Part shown: positions 33,801-46,200 of the stretch, in pieces
Position numbering within the stretch: position 1 is the first letter of the stretch
How the letters are laid out: every line of letters begins with the position of its first letter
From: Strix aluco
Taxonomy: Eukaryota > Chordata > Aves > Strigiformes > Strigidae
DNA length: 64,000 nt
Direction of reading: 5' to 3'
Assembly: GCF_031877795.1 (NCBI RefSeq)
Contig: NC_133971.1
Coordinates: 15,168,325-15,232,324 of the forward strand
Notes under the pieces: generated by a model
What the model saw: only the letters and a program-made list of their open reading frames with translations
Told to the model about the DNA's origin: nothing
Database searches by the model: none
Program-made: the position numbers and the translations under genes

Positions 33801-36540
33801 GTCTAACTACTTCTTCTAATTGCAGTATGCGGACATGATATTCCCTTTGTTAATTTTTAGCTTTTTGTAGGCACCATATAGACATTTTTGTATCTTCTCC
33901 AACATTTTTAATAGTTTCCAGTGACTATTCACAGACTCAGCAAGAGCTTCATTTTGAGCCAAATAGTGTCTGTTCTGCTTTCCAACCTATATGTTATTTG
34001 CTAGTTATTTGGATGTCACAGCCTTTGGTTGTACTTTCTGCTATCCTGTTTTGTCTGCCCTGTCTATATTCTATTCTTATAACCTTCAGAGAATGTTTTT
34101 TTGGGCCACATCCAAGGCTGTATTTGTTCAGGTGAACTTCAGGAAATTTCAGGGTAAAATAATCCTTCATTCTAACAGCCTGTGGAGAATTTAAATAGAT
34201 CAATCAAAATGATGTCAGGTATTACTATCTGAGGTTGTAAGTAAACCAGTGTTTAGAGAGGAAAACTAAACAAATGGATGCCTATGAAGTTAATACTTGG
34301 GAAGATCTATGAGCAAGAGGAAAAACCATTATATCATCTTTTCCATCTCATATATTACTTAATCCAAAGTATGCTTGTTTGACATCTCCGTTTCCTGTTT
34401 GGATAATGCATATGTGTTAAGTTGTGGTGATGAGTTATTTGTTTGTGCAGTTGGATTTCAGATAATCAAAATAAAAATGGTTAGAGCTGCACATCAAAGC
34501 CAATACTGTAATTAGTTAGCATTAAAACCTTGCTATTTTGATAGAAGGAAATACCAAGTTCCTCACACCAATTCCAAATAAATAAGCATTTCAAATCAAG
34601 AAAATGATACGCTATGCTTAGATCTGTCTGGGTGCCTATCCTTGGCCTTCAGGGCCAAATCAGGGGATTTCAGAGTGCTGCTTCCTACCTCCTAGTAAAA
34701 ACTGCCTACTCGTGACTGTTTTCTAACTCGTGGACTCATTCAGCCTCACAACCTGATGCACCGAGCTTGCCACACAAGTTTCTTCATCAAGGATAATATG
34801 GTAAAAACTATCTGTAACGATCTGTGCTGAGGACCAGACAGCACCTGAGGGGGTTGGACTATCTGATAGTCCAAATTATAATGTTCTAAGTCATAGTTGC
34901 CCTTTGTATTACATGCAATGCTGTGAGTCTGTAATTGGTTAAAAACTTTAAAAATCGGTTAAAAACTTAAAAACTTTATCATAATGTTTTGTGGGTCATA
35001 ATTTTCTTATAATCCAGTGTAATCATTCCCATTAGTAATTACTTTATCCAATGACTATGTAACTGTTCCTGTATAACTATCTATGGCCATCTATTAGGAA
35101 GACTAGCTCAAAGTGCACTTAAAAACTGGAATGCAGAAGGTCTCATAGCTTTTTGAAAATTAATACATCTATTATGGTAATTTTGTATTATTAATAGAGC
35201 AGTAGCACTGTGACTCTTCTATTGGTGTGAAGTCTCTAGGGTTAAAATATTCTTTAAAGAGATGTTTATTTTGGACAGGCCTATTGAGTTGTCTCCTATT
35301 GTATGTTAAAGTAGCTGCTCTCAGAGGTCACAGAGAGTTCAGCTTTACAAAGACACCCTTGTTTTGTAGAAAATGAATTTTCAGAGTCTTTAATGGGAAC
35401 AAACAAAAATGTCTGTAAGAAAACTTTTTTAGAATGTTTCATTTGATGATTTTTCCAGAAAGAAAGGGGAAAAGTAACAAAAAGATACAAGTTTGGACAA
35501 TAATCAGACATGAAAGCATATGCTCTGTTTTCAGTAAGTGTAGATAGCTGTGTATGTTTGTAATGTTTCTGCCACAGGAACATAATTCTTGGTTTTTTGT
35601 GCTTGTTTCTTCCTCCTAAACCTACGTACTTATGAAAACATTCACTGACTCTTGGTTTTCTGAGCAGCAGACACTAATTAAAAATGCACAGATCCAGCAA
35701 CTGGACCCAGTCAGATGGAGTGTGTCCTTGCACAGTTGAAGACTTTGGAGTCCCAAGCAGTCAGTGGGGCAAACCTGCACTGATCGCTCTGTATCATCAG
35801 AGTGAAAGAGTAATTCAGCCCAAAACCATAGCTTCAAGTAAATGCAGTGTTTGTGAAAGATACCGTTCTGATAGCCATGAAAAGAGAACTCATTACTTTT
35901 TTACGAGGAGGGCAGCTTTAGCTGCAGCAAATCAAGTTTTGCACTGGTGGAGCACTTAATTTATATCTCTGAGATACCCAGAGTGATTTATTTTATTGAC
36001 CCACTTAACAGCCAGTTTTATCTATTGCAAAAGCCAGTTCCAATCCAGCAAGTGAAGCTGACATCGAGAAGAGCTGTATGAAGTTAGACACCTGTCATCC
36101 ACTTGCAGTGATCAGTGTATTACACGAGGGCACAACAGCAGGGAACAGCAGAGGCATGCAGAGACGTGTCTAAGCCTCAACCATAATTTTCTCTGCAGAG
36201 GCTTTAAATGAGTGTTGCTGCTACTAGACATGTATGTGCTTAGCGTTAGACATTTTAAGACACTTGAAAAATTAAAAAGTTCTTGAAAATGCTGGGTCAT
36301 CAGAGTGCTGCTTTGAAACTGGAAGAGTGTTAACTGGGATTTTAAAGGGAGACTGGTGGGAAATTGTTTGTTCTGACGGGGAAAGTTTCAAAACCAGAAG
36401 CTTTGCAGGCAATTTTTGAGACATTTCCTTGCAATGTAAATTGTATAAATATTAACTGCATTTTTTCAGAAGGTCTAGAGAAGGAGGAATGTTTGGAAAC
36501 TGTGGGAGTTGGTGTTTACCATTCCCGCTTTCCATTCAGT
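27841..36540. other. Gene-free intergenic stretch upstream of CpG island
   Basis: AT-rich sequence without a recognisable exon or RNA gene. A tandem-like pair of GGTTAAAAACTT units lies at about 34938-34970. A possible remnant of a CR1 3' end (GGGGGTTGGACTATCTGATAG) is at about 34848-34868, too short to call. The second copy of the dispersed element is at 35775-35864. Nearer the island (35.6-36.5 kb) base composition becomes gradually more balanced. Confidence 0.5.
35775..35864. repeat. Dispersed ~90-bp element, copy B
   Basis: This is the partner of 17574-17668, in the same orientation, with an identical 30-bp core at 35822-35851 and flanking similarity on both sides. It lies about 0.8 kb upstream of the CpG island. 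The family is unknown. Confidence 0.65.
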
Positions 36541-36599
36541 TCATGCTCCACGACTCGGTCCAAAGGGGCAGATTAACTGTGGTGAGCAGTGCAATAGTT

Positions 36600-37940
36600 A
36601 ATACCGGGCCTGACACCGCCAGTCGCGAAGGCCGCTGCCGGTTGGAGGAGGCAGATGAAGGACCGTTGTCTATTTAAACCGCCAGGATGGCGGGTCAGCG
36701 TTTACTGGGGCTGTGTCCAGAGACCCTCCTCTCTGGCCAGCCCGCTGGGACACGGACCGGGGGACACACCAGGCCGCCCGTCGCCGAGGTGCCGGGTGCC
36801 CGCCCCGGGGCGGTGGCTGCCGGCGGGGCCCAAAGCGGCCCGGACGGGGCCTCCTTCCCTTCGCCCGCCTCCCGCCTGGCCGGCCGCGCTCCCGGCTTCC
36901 CCCTCCCCGGGCACGGGCACCCCGTCGCGGCCGGCGGTGTGAGGGCGAGGGACGTCAGTGTGAGGGGGCCGGTCCTGGGTAGGGCAGGGCGGCCGCGTCC
37001 CGTCCCTCCCCGCCCCTCGCCGCGGCTCCCTCCCTCCGGCTGGGGGCGGCCGGGTCGGCGCTCGCCGCGATCCCATTCCTCCTCCCTCGGTGCATGGTTC
37101 GCGGCGGGCGCGGGGGAGGGCGAGCCCGGCGGGGCGCGGGCCGGAGGCGGCGGCGGGAGCGGAGCCCCAGCGCGGAGGAGCCGCCACTGCCGGGCGGAGG
37201 TGAGGTGGAGGCGGCGGCGCCGCTGCTGAAGTTGAGGGAGGGGTGGAGGACGTGGACCGCTGGGCGCGTTTCCATTCATTCCCCGTGCGGCGGCCGGGCT
37301 GCGGGTTCCCTCGGGCCGGGAAAGTGCCGCGGGGAGAGGGAGCACGGCGCCGAGGTAACGGCGGGGCCGGGGCTGTGGCGCTGGCGAGAGCCGCCCGGGA
37401 TCCGCCGGGGAAGCGGCGGGGCGGGAGAGCACCCGCTCGCCCCTTCCCCGCGGGGCGGTGGGGAACCAGGGCGAGACGCGGCAGGGGCGCCCGGAGCCTC
37501 CGGGCTGCCTCCCTCTCTCCCTCCAGCGCAGAGGGGCTGCCGGGCGGGCGGTCCCGGCGGGGCGCGGCTCTCGCCGCCCGGCACCGGGCGGGGGCCGGCG
37601 GCGCTGGGAGGGGGTTCCCCGCGCACGTACGCAGCACCGAGCGGTCGCGGTTGCCGTCGGGGTGTCGGTGGCCGCGAGGAGGGCGGCGGGGGGCTGCCGC
37701 GCTCCCTCCTGTTGCGTTTCTGCGGGAAGCGCTGTAAGGAGCCGGGGCGCAGACGGGGGGGGGGCCGAGGCGGGCGGCAGGGCGGGGGCGCCCCCCGTGG
37801 GGGGACGGGTGGTGGCCGCTCGTCTCCTCGGCGAGCTGCCTGGGGGAGCCAGGGTTCAAAGCTCGCTTTAGCGCCTTCCCATCTCCCACGAGTTCTTCCT
37901 TCCCCTCGCCTTTCTGGGCTTAGTTTTTGAGGCGGGGGTG
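36600..37940 (+). promoter_or_regulatory. LHFPL2: CpG-island promoter and probable non-coding first exon (LHFPL2 candidate)
   Basis: About 1.3 kb of very GC-rich, CpG-dense DNA stands out sharply from AT-rich surroundings, the hallmark of a vertebrate CpG-island promoter. At its left edge are TATTTAAA (36671-36678) and a YY1-type motif AGGATGGCGGG (36684-36694). Many GGGCGG/CCGCCC Sp1-type boxes follow. Good + strand 5' splice sites are CGGAG|GTGAGG (exon end 37199), CGAG|GTAACG (37354) and GGGG|GTGAGT (37937). In human, LHFPL2 lies next to ARSB, downstream and in the same orientation, with untranslated 5' sequence and long introns. The island is therefore probably its promoter. The gene name is inference from synteny; the promoter call comes from the sequence. 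Long open frames on both strands here are a composition effect. Confidence 0.65.
36671..36678 (+). promoter_or_regulatory. TATA-like box at CpG-island edge
   Basis: TATTTAAA on the + strand lies 13 bp upstream of a YY1-type AGGATGGCGGG. If used, initiation would fall near 36700. CpG-island promoters often lack a working TATA, so this is only a candidate. Confidence 0.35.
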
Positions 37941-40900
37941 AGTGTATTTTGTGTCTCAGGGCCCCTCAGGAAAGGGCAAGAAGTAGATGGCACAAGTTAC
38001 TAGTGAAGGCTTGTTGGTAGTTTAGGCGTCGCTCCAAAGAAACTCGGTAACACACCGCTGAGATTGGACCCCATAATTCAGAAGTTGCGGGTGCGTTGGA
38101 GCAACATCAAGTAAAACAACATGGTCTGGCAGTGCTGTGTCCGGACAAGTGCGCGCGCTGCCAGTACCTGGTGACGGAGTGGCTGGGTTGCTCCATCGCA
38201 GTCAGGGTACACCAAGCCAGAAGTAAGCAGATGAGACGCTGTGAATGAGTGCATCCTGATGAGATGTGTCATTAGGAATAACTGAGAACAATTAAGAAAC
38301 TCTAGCTGACCCCATCTGGAAGAAAATAGTATATATGTTGATTAAAAAGTTTGTCTCTCTTAGAGGAACACTACTGCAGATACCTCAAAAAAAAGTCTGC
38401 TCTGTCCCAGTCCTGCAGTGGGTTCTGGCTGTGCAAGCTCACACCTGCAAAAAGCCTTGTTTTCAGGGATTTGCTTTGGTCACAGAAACCTTACAGAGCT
38501 GTAACTCATCGGGGCCTATAAATATGTGCTGTGCACAGAGTGGCTTATTAGAAAGTGTCAGTGACACTAAAATCAATGTTCCAATTCATTTTTCTGAATA
38601 AAACATGCTGCAGAAATATAATCCCAATTAATCTTTGGCACTTGCTTGAGTATTTTCTCCATGTCCACCCATTGTTAAATGCAGGTTATAGACAGAATTA
38701 GAGCAGTTGTTAATGAGAGGGTTTTACCTCAGACACAGTTTCATGGGACCATTCCTTGATTTTCATTGCATATGCTAGTTGCAGCCACTCCAGCTTTAAT
38801 TACATTACTACTTTCTTCACAAGTTTCCTCTGTCTGGGTCATGGAGTGGATTTAATCAGTATGTAGGAAATTGCCCACTTTACTTTTTTTTGGTTAATCA
38901 TCTGTTTTTATTAAGCATTCTGGGAAATGCTTGCATGATGATGTACCCACATGTCAGGCAAGTAGCAGTAGTGTGTCATTTGCTCTTAAGAGTGTAAATC
39001 CTGGGAACTGGACACAGCATTTCTGTATAAAAATGCTATAGTCCTTTCTTTTACCTATTTAATCAAAGCATATTCCTCCACATCTTCTAAAGTCACCCTT
39101 GATTGTGCTGGGCTGGTAAGTTTGGATCAGGAATACTGCTGATAAAGACTGAAAGGAAGCCAGTAATTGCCGTGATCCTTTTTCATGTTCTAGTTTGTGG
39201 CTGTGAAAATGGCTTGTGGTGTTCTGTAATGCGGTAGGACAATGACATATTAAGGGCTGTATGCTATTGCATCAGCAGAACCTGGCTGGGCTGCAGGTGA
39301 CCATATAGCTGGCACCAGGCAAAAAACCAAATGTTTTGTATTGTGTATGGTGTAGACATTGCTGTTTAAATAATAGTTACATGAAAAGGAGAATTCATTC
39401 TTTTTCTGAGTGATGTGAAGAACACAATTATTATTCATCAAAATTTTTGTAGTTCCAGAAGCTTCTCCTATGTTAGACATTCAGTACCAGTTGGAGGGCT
39501 CCCCAGTAAAAGAGAAGCAGTGGTTGTGACAAGGGGGCGTGCTGAACACGGGATGGCAGCTCCTAGCTGATGTAAGATTCCTGGTTATCCACTATAGGCA
39601 TCAGACAGTTTCTAGGAATTTCACCCTCAGTATCTTAAAGCCAACTTGTTACAAGAGAGTCTCTTCATGTACGAATAGCCCCCACCAAAGTGGCTGGGCT
39701 TGCCCCTCACCATGCAGCAGTCCCAGAGCTGTTGTGTGAAGCTCGGAGTCGGGAACGAGGATGCTGCTCTGCTGTCCCTAAGTGTCCTCACTTCCTACGC
39801 ACACGTGTGTTCATGCACAGGCACAAGTATGTATGGCTCTTCTTGTTGGCTGACACTTCGCACCATCCAGCCTGTGATGAGGAGAGCAAAGATCAACTTC
39901 TGAACTGCTGGTGGTTTTTGACAGTGAGAGAAGCTGGTTTGTGTCCCCATTCCTTCATTCCTCATGAACAGGGGCTTTCTGTGTCTTCCCATTTGCCACT
40001 TTCCTCTCTGTATTTGGGGTGTCAACATTTTGAACTCACCTGGGAACAAGGGCAGAGGTGGTGAGTGGCTGGAAGGTATTACTGGCTCCCAGAGCCCTTT
40101 CTTTGATGCAGAGACAGTTGCTGATGTGATTATAGCTGACAAGTCTGTTAAAATGATGCCAAAGACTTTTGCTTAGATTATTTCTCCCTTCTAGTTTTCC
40201 AGCTTTCACAAAAATTGACAGGATTCTCCTGGGTCATGGTGCCTAAAATCAGCCCTGGAAATGTGGAACTAACAGGGTGTGTTCTTCCAAAATCATCTTC
40301 CTACAAACAGATGAACTGGAATTAAACTGAATGTAGGGTCTTTGTAAAGCCCAGATAAAAAACTAGTGTTGTTATCACTTATCTTAAAATTGCTGGGGAG
40401 GTATGGTCAGATACTCTGAAAGCTGTGTAAACAACAGTTCTACTATTTAATTTTTAAACAATCTTCTAAGTAAACCAAATGGTTTCAATAATTTTCATGT
40501 TATATTATTGGAAGTAGTTAATGCATTTTGGAAAGTATTTTAGTGCTGATCTGAGATCTTAATTTTTTTAATTGCCTTTGTTTCTCCCTATGTTTAAACA
40601 TTAGGAGGTCAGACATAAACCATGGATAAGCATTTCAGCATCAGTTAATCAGAGAATAATCAATTTTCCTAGAAGTGTTTTCCTAGAAGATAAATTTGTG
40701 GAAGGTAATTCCAAAACAAAATCCACAATGGAAAAATAATTAAATTATTTTATATTAAATATAAAGCAGGCAAATGACTGCAAATGTGCCCAGTCTATGT
40801 GAGTAGATCAGGAATATATCTGAAGTTCTGAAATCAGGGAATACATGTAGCAATTGGGCAATTATCTTTTCCATGACCGAGCACAAATAAATCACAGCAA

Positions 40901-43900
40901 AAGATATTTAGAGACCATTGTGCTCTAGGATCCAGTTTCTGATTTGGTATATGTAATAAACAATTAGGAAAAAAAATCACAGTCTGTTGCTAAAGATTAA
41001 TTTCTCCAGTTTTCCTTGTCTTCTGGTCTTCATAATTGTACTATCTTTTTCAGCTTGGAGCTGTATAATAAAGTTAGATGTGAGCTCTTCAAAGGTGAAT
41101 CCAGAATATTCAAGACATAGCTGCATGAGCAGAGTGCTGCAGCAATATTTGTTCCTTAAAACATTTCGTGTTTATATTGGTTTAAATGCTGTTGGTTAGG
41201 GTTTTCTTTGAGGGTTTCTTTCAGGCCCATGGTGAAAGCATGGAAACTAAATTCATGGAAAAACCATGAGAATGAAATAGTATAAAAAGAGGGAAAAAAT
41301 GCCTTGGAGAAAGTGTCATATTGCGTTGCAGCCAGTGAGAGGATTATAATGAATGAGCCCAGACACAGAAGGAAGCCTTACTTTAAGCTGATTTTCAGAT
41401 CTTTTATTTTTCACCTTTATACAGCTTCTAGTGCTCAGAATAGATTAGCAAAGTAAAATTGCTGAAGCAGCTGTACAGCCTCCTTTGTCATTGGTGTCGA
41501 TGCTCCATTTCAAATTACTTTGTCTTACTATTGTCATCTTATTTTAAAGACGGTGGAGGTATTGTTAGATTCGTGTTTTATACATGGTATCTAACATCTT
41601 ACCAGTGAAAATATCTTGGGTTTGAATTAGCTTTAGAGTTCACTAATTGACCTTCATGTTCTCTAACACCTGACATCATATACATTGGTTGTATTCTCAT
41701 GCATCATTTATGACAATTCACCAATAACAGTATTAATGCTGTCACTCTGTTCCAGATGAATAACAGTAAGTTTTGTAGATAAAATCATATAATGGGCTTT
41801 AATAGTACAATTGATACTTACTTTAAAGTTTGACTGTAGGTTGTTGGCCTTTTCATCTTGCAGGATTCTTTTTGATCCCAAGTAGGTTCTTCGTTATGGT
41901 GCTTTATAAGTTTACTGCTAATAGAAATGGTCAACATGATAATTGTAGCAATTCTAACCTGGTGCTGGTCTGAACTGAATGTTTCATGGGTTTGTTAAAA
42001 GCCACATATTTTTTTAAACCAGCTTTGTTCAAGCAGTACAGTTTCTCAGGGTGGCTGAGACTTTGGGTAGCTGTGACAGACCCTTCTTGGTTTAGCTTCC
42101 AGGCATAATCCCTTAAACCTGTGATGTAGGAGGATAAATTCAGTCTCTGTATTTGATCTTCTGTTGAGATTGCAGATAGGATGCTGGTTGGTGCCATCTG
42201 TGTTTATAGATTTTGCAATAGTATTCACTGGGAGATTATCTGAAAGCCATATCAGTTTACATAGGTCAGTGAATTGCAGCTTGAAAGGTTTGTGTCTGGG
42301 ATCATTGTAAACAGGTTTTTCAGAGTTTTAATTCAACTTTCATTTGTCAAAACCTGACCTAATCACTAAAGAGTGTGGTGGTGCTAATACACTGATCTTA
42401 CATACTGGCAAATGCATTTGAGAGCAGCTTTATTTTAATGGTTACATACTTTTGTTTTGTTTCTTAGTGTGTACGAATTGCTTTGATATGTCCCCGTGCA
42501 AACAGTAATTTCATGGAGGGAAAGCTGTAACAAAAAATATTTTCATATATAGAGGTGATGGGGTTTTTTTCCTGAAATGTTAAATAAGTGATATATATGC
42601 AGTGGTGTAAATATTGTTACTGTTCCTGCAAGTAAAGTACCTATAAAAGAGAAGGTACTGCAGCTAAGAGTACAATTGTCAGATGTCTGGAGTTTACTAG
42701 ATCAAGATTTGTACAGAATTTCTCAAGAGAGTTCTTCATGTGCAAAGAATGGCAGCATCTTTGTGCACAACTATATAGTACTGATGAATAGTATGCATTG
42801 AATTGTGCTTGTAATATAAACAGTGGAGGGTATCTCATGCAAATACCTCTCTCAGCCATCTATGGAACTCACTTATTTCACAAAATAAGGCAGTAAGTAT
42901 ACGTGGTTATTGTGACAATTTTAGCAATTGTAACTATTTCAGAACAGACACCTGATAAAACCTGAGCATCATTCTGCACAGGCAAGGCTGAATAATTTAA
43001 AGTTTACAAAAAAATTTCAAATGCAAGTTCTAGTCTAAATATGATAATGTATTCTTTTATAGCTTGTACATGTCAAGATTAGTTGCACGTATGTTAATTT
43101 GAAATTAAGTATTTTTTAAAAAATTCTGTATCTGTGGATTTCTTTCTGTGCTTTTAGAAAGTTTTAACTTACGAGTTCAGCATTAAGTAGTGGGCCAAGT
43201 TTGGCATGATAATGAAATTATAGTTCTATGCTCAACAGGAAGTTCCATGCAATGTTATGTCTCTCTCTCTTCTTTGATTTTTCTCAGGACAGTGTTTCTC
43301 TGGTATGGTTTACCTTTCAAGTGTTAACAAAGATCTCATTTTTCTCTGTTTTAGGTTTTCTTTAAGCTACTAATAGACATGGTACATGACAGCTGGCGTG
43401 CAAGATTTTCCACACACTGCCCAGCTGATTGCTCTGCTGAAACGCTAGATAATTTAGCAGAGGTATCCAGTTTGCAGAAATGTGCATGAGGTTTGTGTTG
43501 CGCATACATGTTTATTCAGTCATTAGTCATGATCATGACTGCATAAAATCAGTGTAATTACCTTCAACCAATCTTTATATCTAAGTGACCCAGACTGCAT
43601 TCCATGACAGCCCTGACAGCTTGAATTAGGGTTTGCCTTTCATCGCAGCCAAATTTGGAGTACAGAAATATCTAGCCTTTCTTGAGCTTGCTCAGTGCAA
43701 GAATGGGACATGTTAATGTGAAAGAGTGAAAGTCCAATCTAAAACAGAGCCTTAGGAATGTTCTAACTCACTGGCCCATATCAGCAGAGTTTACCTAGTT
43801 TTTCTGTTGCACAATGCGTGCATTGCACAGTAGATGTGCAATCTGTTGCTTTCAGGGTGCATCAGGAGTGTCGCACATGCATGTATGCACTGTACTCTGC

Positions 43901-44194
43901 ATAGCATGCATCTGCTTCCAACCCACATTTAAAAAAATGCCAGGGGAAGGTCAGAGAATAGAAGTCCGTGCTTCAGCACAATTTCTCCAGGTCTTGGTTG
44001 CTAGTCTTACCTTCTTTCCAGAGGCTTCTTGGAGTTGGGGAGAGAGAAGGTCTGAATAAATAGTTTATGTATGAGCAGATTGTTTGTAACCTCATTTTTT
44101 CCAAGGCAGCCCTGTAACACCCATCCCCTCTCCTTTTTTTTAATTTATTTATTAAATTACTGAAAAGAAGAGATTCTGCCTCAGGTCCCAAGGG
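37941..44194 (+). other. Presumed first intron of LHFPL2, first part
   Basis: Sequence right of the island with no recognisable coding exon or repeat. A moderately GC-rich patch at about 39500-40100 has overlapping open frames on both strands but no recognisable product or repeat. A 16-bp perfect palindrome is at 43525-43540. The intron assignment depends on the LHFPL2 inference. Confidence 0.4.
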
Positions 44195-44930
44195 AAAGAT
44201 CATAAAAAGACAGGACCGGAAGAGGCCTTATAAAGTCATCTAAGTCCATTCATCTACCTCAGATTGGGATCATCCATTGCTGTCATCTGTGACTTGTTCT
44301 AAGGAACTCAACAGTCTCCCTTACATCATCATGCCATGAGAAAATTTTCTTTTCACGTTACCCAATTCACACCTTTCTTGTTGCAGTTTAACACCGTAAC
44401 TGCTCATCCTGTGTCTGTCTTGGACAAAGCAAGTAATTGTTTTTCTTCTTACAATATGTTTTACTATGTTTCTTCTTAACTATCATAGCCTGCTATTTCT
44501 TTAAGCTCAATTCTTTCACCTCACAGGTGCTGCTTTCTGTACACCAGTTATTTCTGTTGCTTTTCTTTGGGTTATATTCCATTACTTCACATCTATTTTG
44601 TTCTGTCCAAGTTAAGACTGTGTTTCACTTGAGGTTTTAATGATGTTGAATAAAATGGAATGGGATCCTCTTTATATTTACTGACATGATGCATGTCTCT
44701 TTTGCAGCACTCTGACTCTTTCTCATGGTCAGGCAGGGATCCACCAGATCCTCATCCAAGGACATGTGTTCTAAGACACTGTTCCCACTCATCATTTTAT
44801 AGCTAGTTATTTCTGCCTAACTGTAGCATCCTGCACATGTTCTTACTGAAGATGACAGTGTTTTTTCAGGTCATTCCTCCAGTTCGTCATTTTGAATTTT
44901 CATCTTTTCCTCCAATAAACATGCTACCTT
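44195..44930 (-). mobile_element. Ancient CR1 LINE relic
   Basis: A decayed CR1 3' half in - orientation. Matching blocks in order on the + strand are GTCATCTAAGTCCATTC, TTGTTGCAGTTTAACACC, ACTGCTCATCCTGTGTCTG, TGGACAAAGCAA, ACCTCACAGG, TTTCTGTTGCTTTTCTTTGG, CACATCTATTTTG and, further along, CATTTTGAATTTTCATC. These correspond to the CR1 3' UTR and C-terminal ORF2 region. High divergence points to an old insertion. Edges are approximate. Confidence 0.72.
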
Positions 44931-45709
44931 TTCTAGATTAACATTGACTGGTAATAGAATAGCTTACTTCATCACATCATACAGATCCTGAAAATACTGT
45001 GAAACAAATATTCTTTGGAAATCTTACCAAAAAGGGACAAATTTTTTTGTCTAAGTCTCTTTTTTCTGCTTGTAATGATCCTTTTCAGGGAAGGAGAGGG
45101 AAAATTTTAGGACAAAGTATTTTCTTGTACTGTAAGTGATTTAAATTAGCCATGTGTATTGAAGAATCTGTGGAAAGAAAAATTCACCGTACTCTTGGTA
45201 GTCCTGTGGTCTGGGGAAGGCAACTCATGCTGATGCTAATGCTCAGAGGGAAACCTCCTTTCTTCACAAGTCTTTCCATTAGTTTACAGGTGATGGAGGT
45301 AAATATTTTCACAAGAAACTGCTGGCCTCCATCCTTGTCTATTTTTGTAATGTTAATACTAGTTCATTGTGTAATCAAAGCCTGTTTAAAAATGCAGTTT
45401 CAGGGACAGTAGCTGTAGTTAAAAAAGTACAAGTTGTGTGTGAAAGAAGAAAACAGAAAGGTCAAACTGGCAGAATTAAATGTCCTTAAGAAAGCAGGTT
45501 AGAAAAGATTTTGAGAAATAAGTTGAGGAGCAGGACTGCTACAGAGAGTCTGTAGGGGCAACAGAAATAAAATTGGGAAATTTTAAACAGACGTAAATTG
45601 GGAAATAGAAAGAACATTTGGGGAAGGTAAGGCCATAGTAGAAAGTCTAAGTGCATATTTTGCTTTTTCTGTTCTCTGCAAGGACAATCAGAGATGCATA
45701 ACACTTTCC

Positions 45710-46200
45710 AAACAAAGAACAGTTAAGTTGGTGAGAAGAGACACCTGAGGTGTGATGATAGTTTTATAAAAACATGAAGGCATGAGGAGGGTGATAAGGA
45801 TAGGTTGGTTGTTGTCTCCACCAGTACGAGAACTAATGAGCATGAAAATGAAACTAGCAGGTGTTGGGTTTGGAATAGCAAAAAGAGGAATTTTGTTTCA
45901 TGCACCTATCATTAAGTTGTGTAACTCCACAGGATGTGGTGGATACTGAAAATTTATACCGATTCAAAGGGAGACTGGACAAAATGAATGGAAGAAAAAG
46001 TCTGTAGGGGATTATTAAATACATAAGCATGACCTCTGGCTTTGAAAGTCCCTGAGCTGCAAATTATTGGAGACTGGAGAGTATTTGGGGAAAGTATGAC
46101 TAAATGAGTACACTATTCTTATCCTCTTCCCCAGACATCTGCTTTTGGCTGCTCTTGGAGATGGGGTACTGAGTAGAAGATTTGACCTGGCATAATTTTA
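45710..46200 (+). mobile_element. Ancient CR1 LINE relic
   Basis: A decayed CR1 3' end in + orientation. Blocks recognised are AAAACATGAAGGCATG, CAGTACGAGAACTAATGAGCA, TAACTCCACAGGATGTGGTGG, TTCAAAGGGAGACTGGACAAA and the 3' segment CTCTTCCCCAGACATCTGC followed by a GGTACTG block. The last matches the archosaur/turtle CR1 3' UTR. It lies close to, and inverted with respect to, the relic at 44.2-44.9 kb. Confidence 0.72.

Noticed and set aside
34848-34895. Short CR1-like tail (GGGTTGGACTATCTGATAG)
   Set aside because: It is too short and lacks the terminal ATTCTATGATTCTAT repeats.
36695-37889. Long open frames on both strands in the GC-rich island (up to 395 codons on the - strand)
   Set aside because: They are rich in Pro, Arg, Gly and Ala, overlap in several frames at once and have no recognisable domain. 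This is what high-GC, stop-poor DNA gives by chance.
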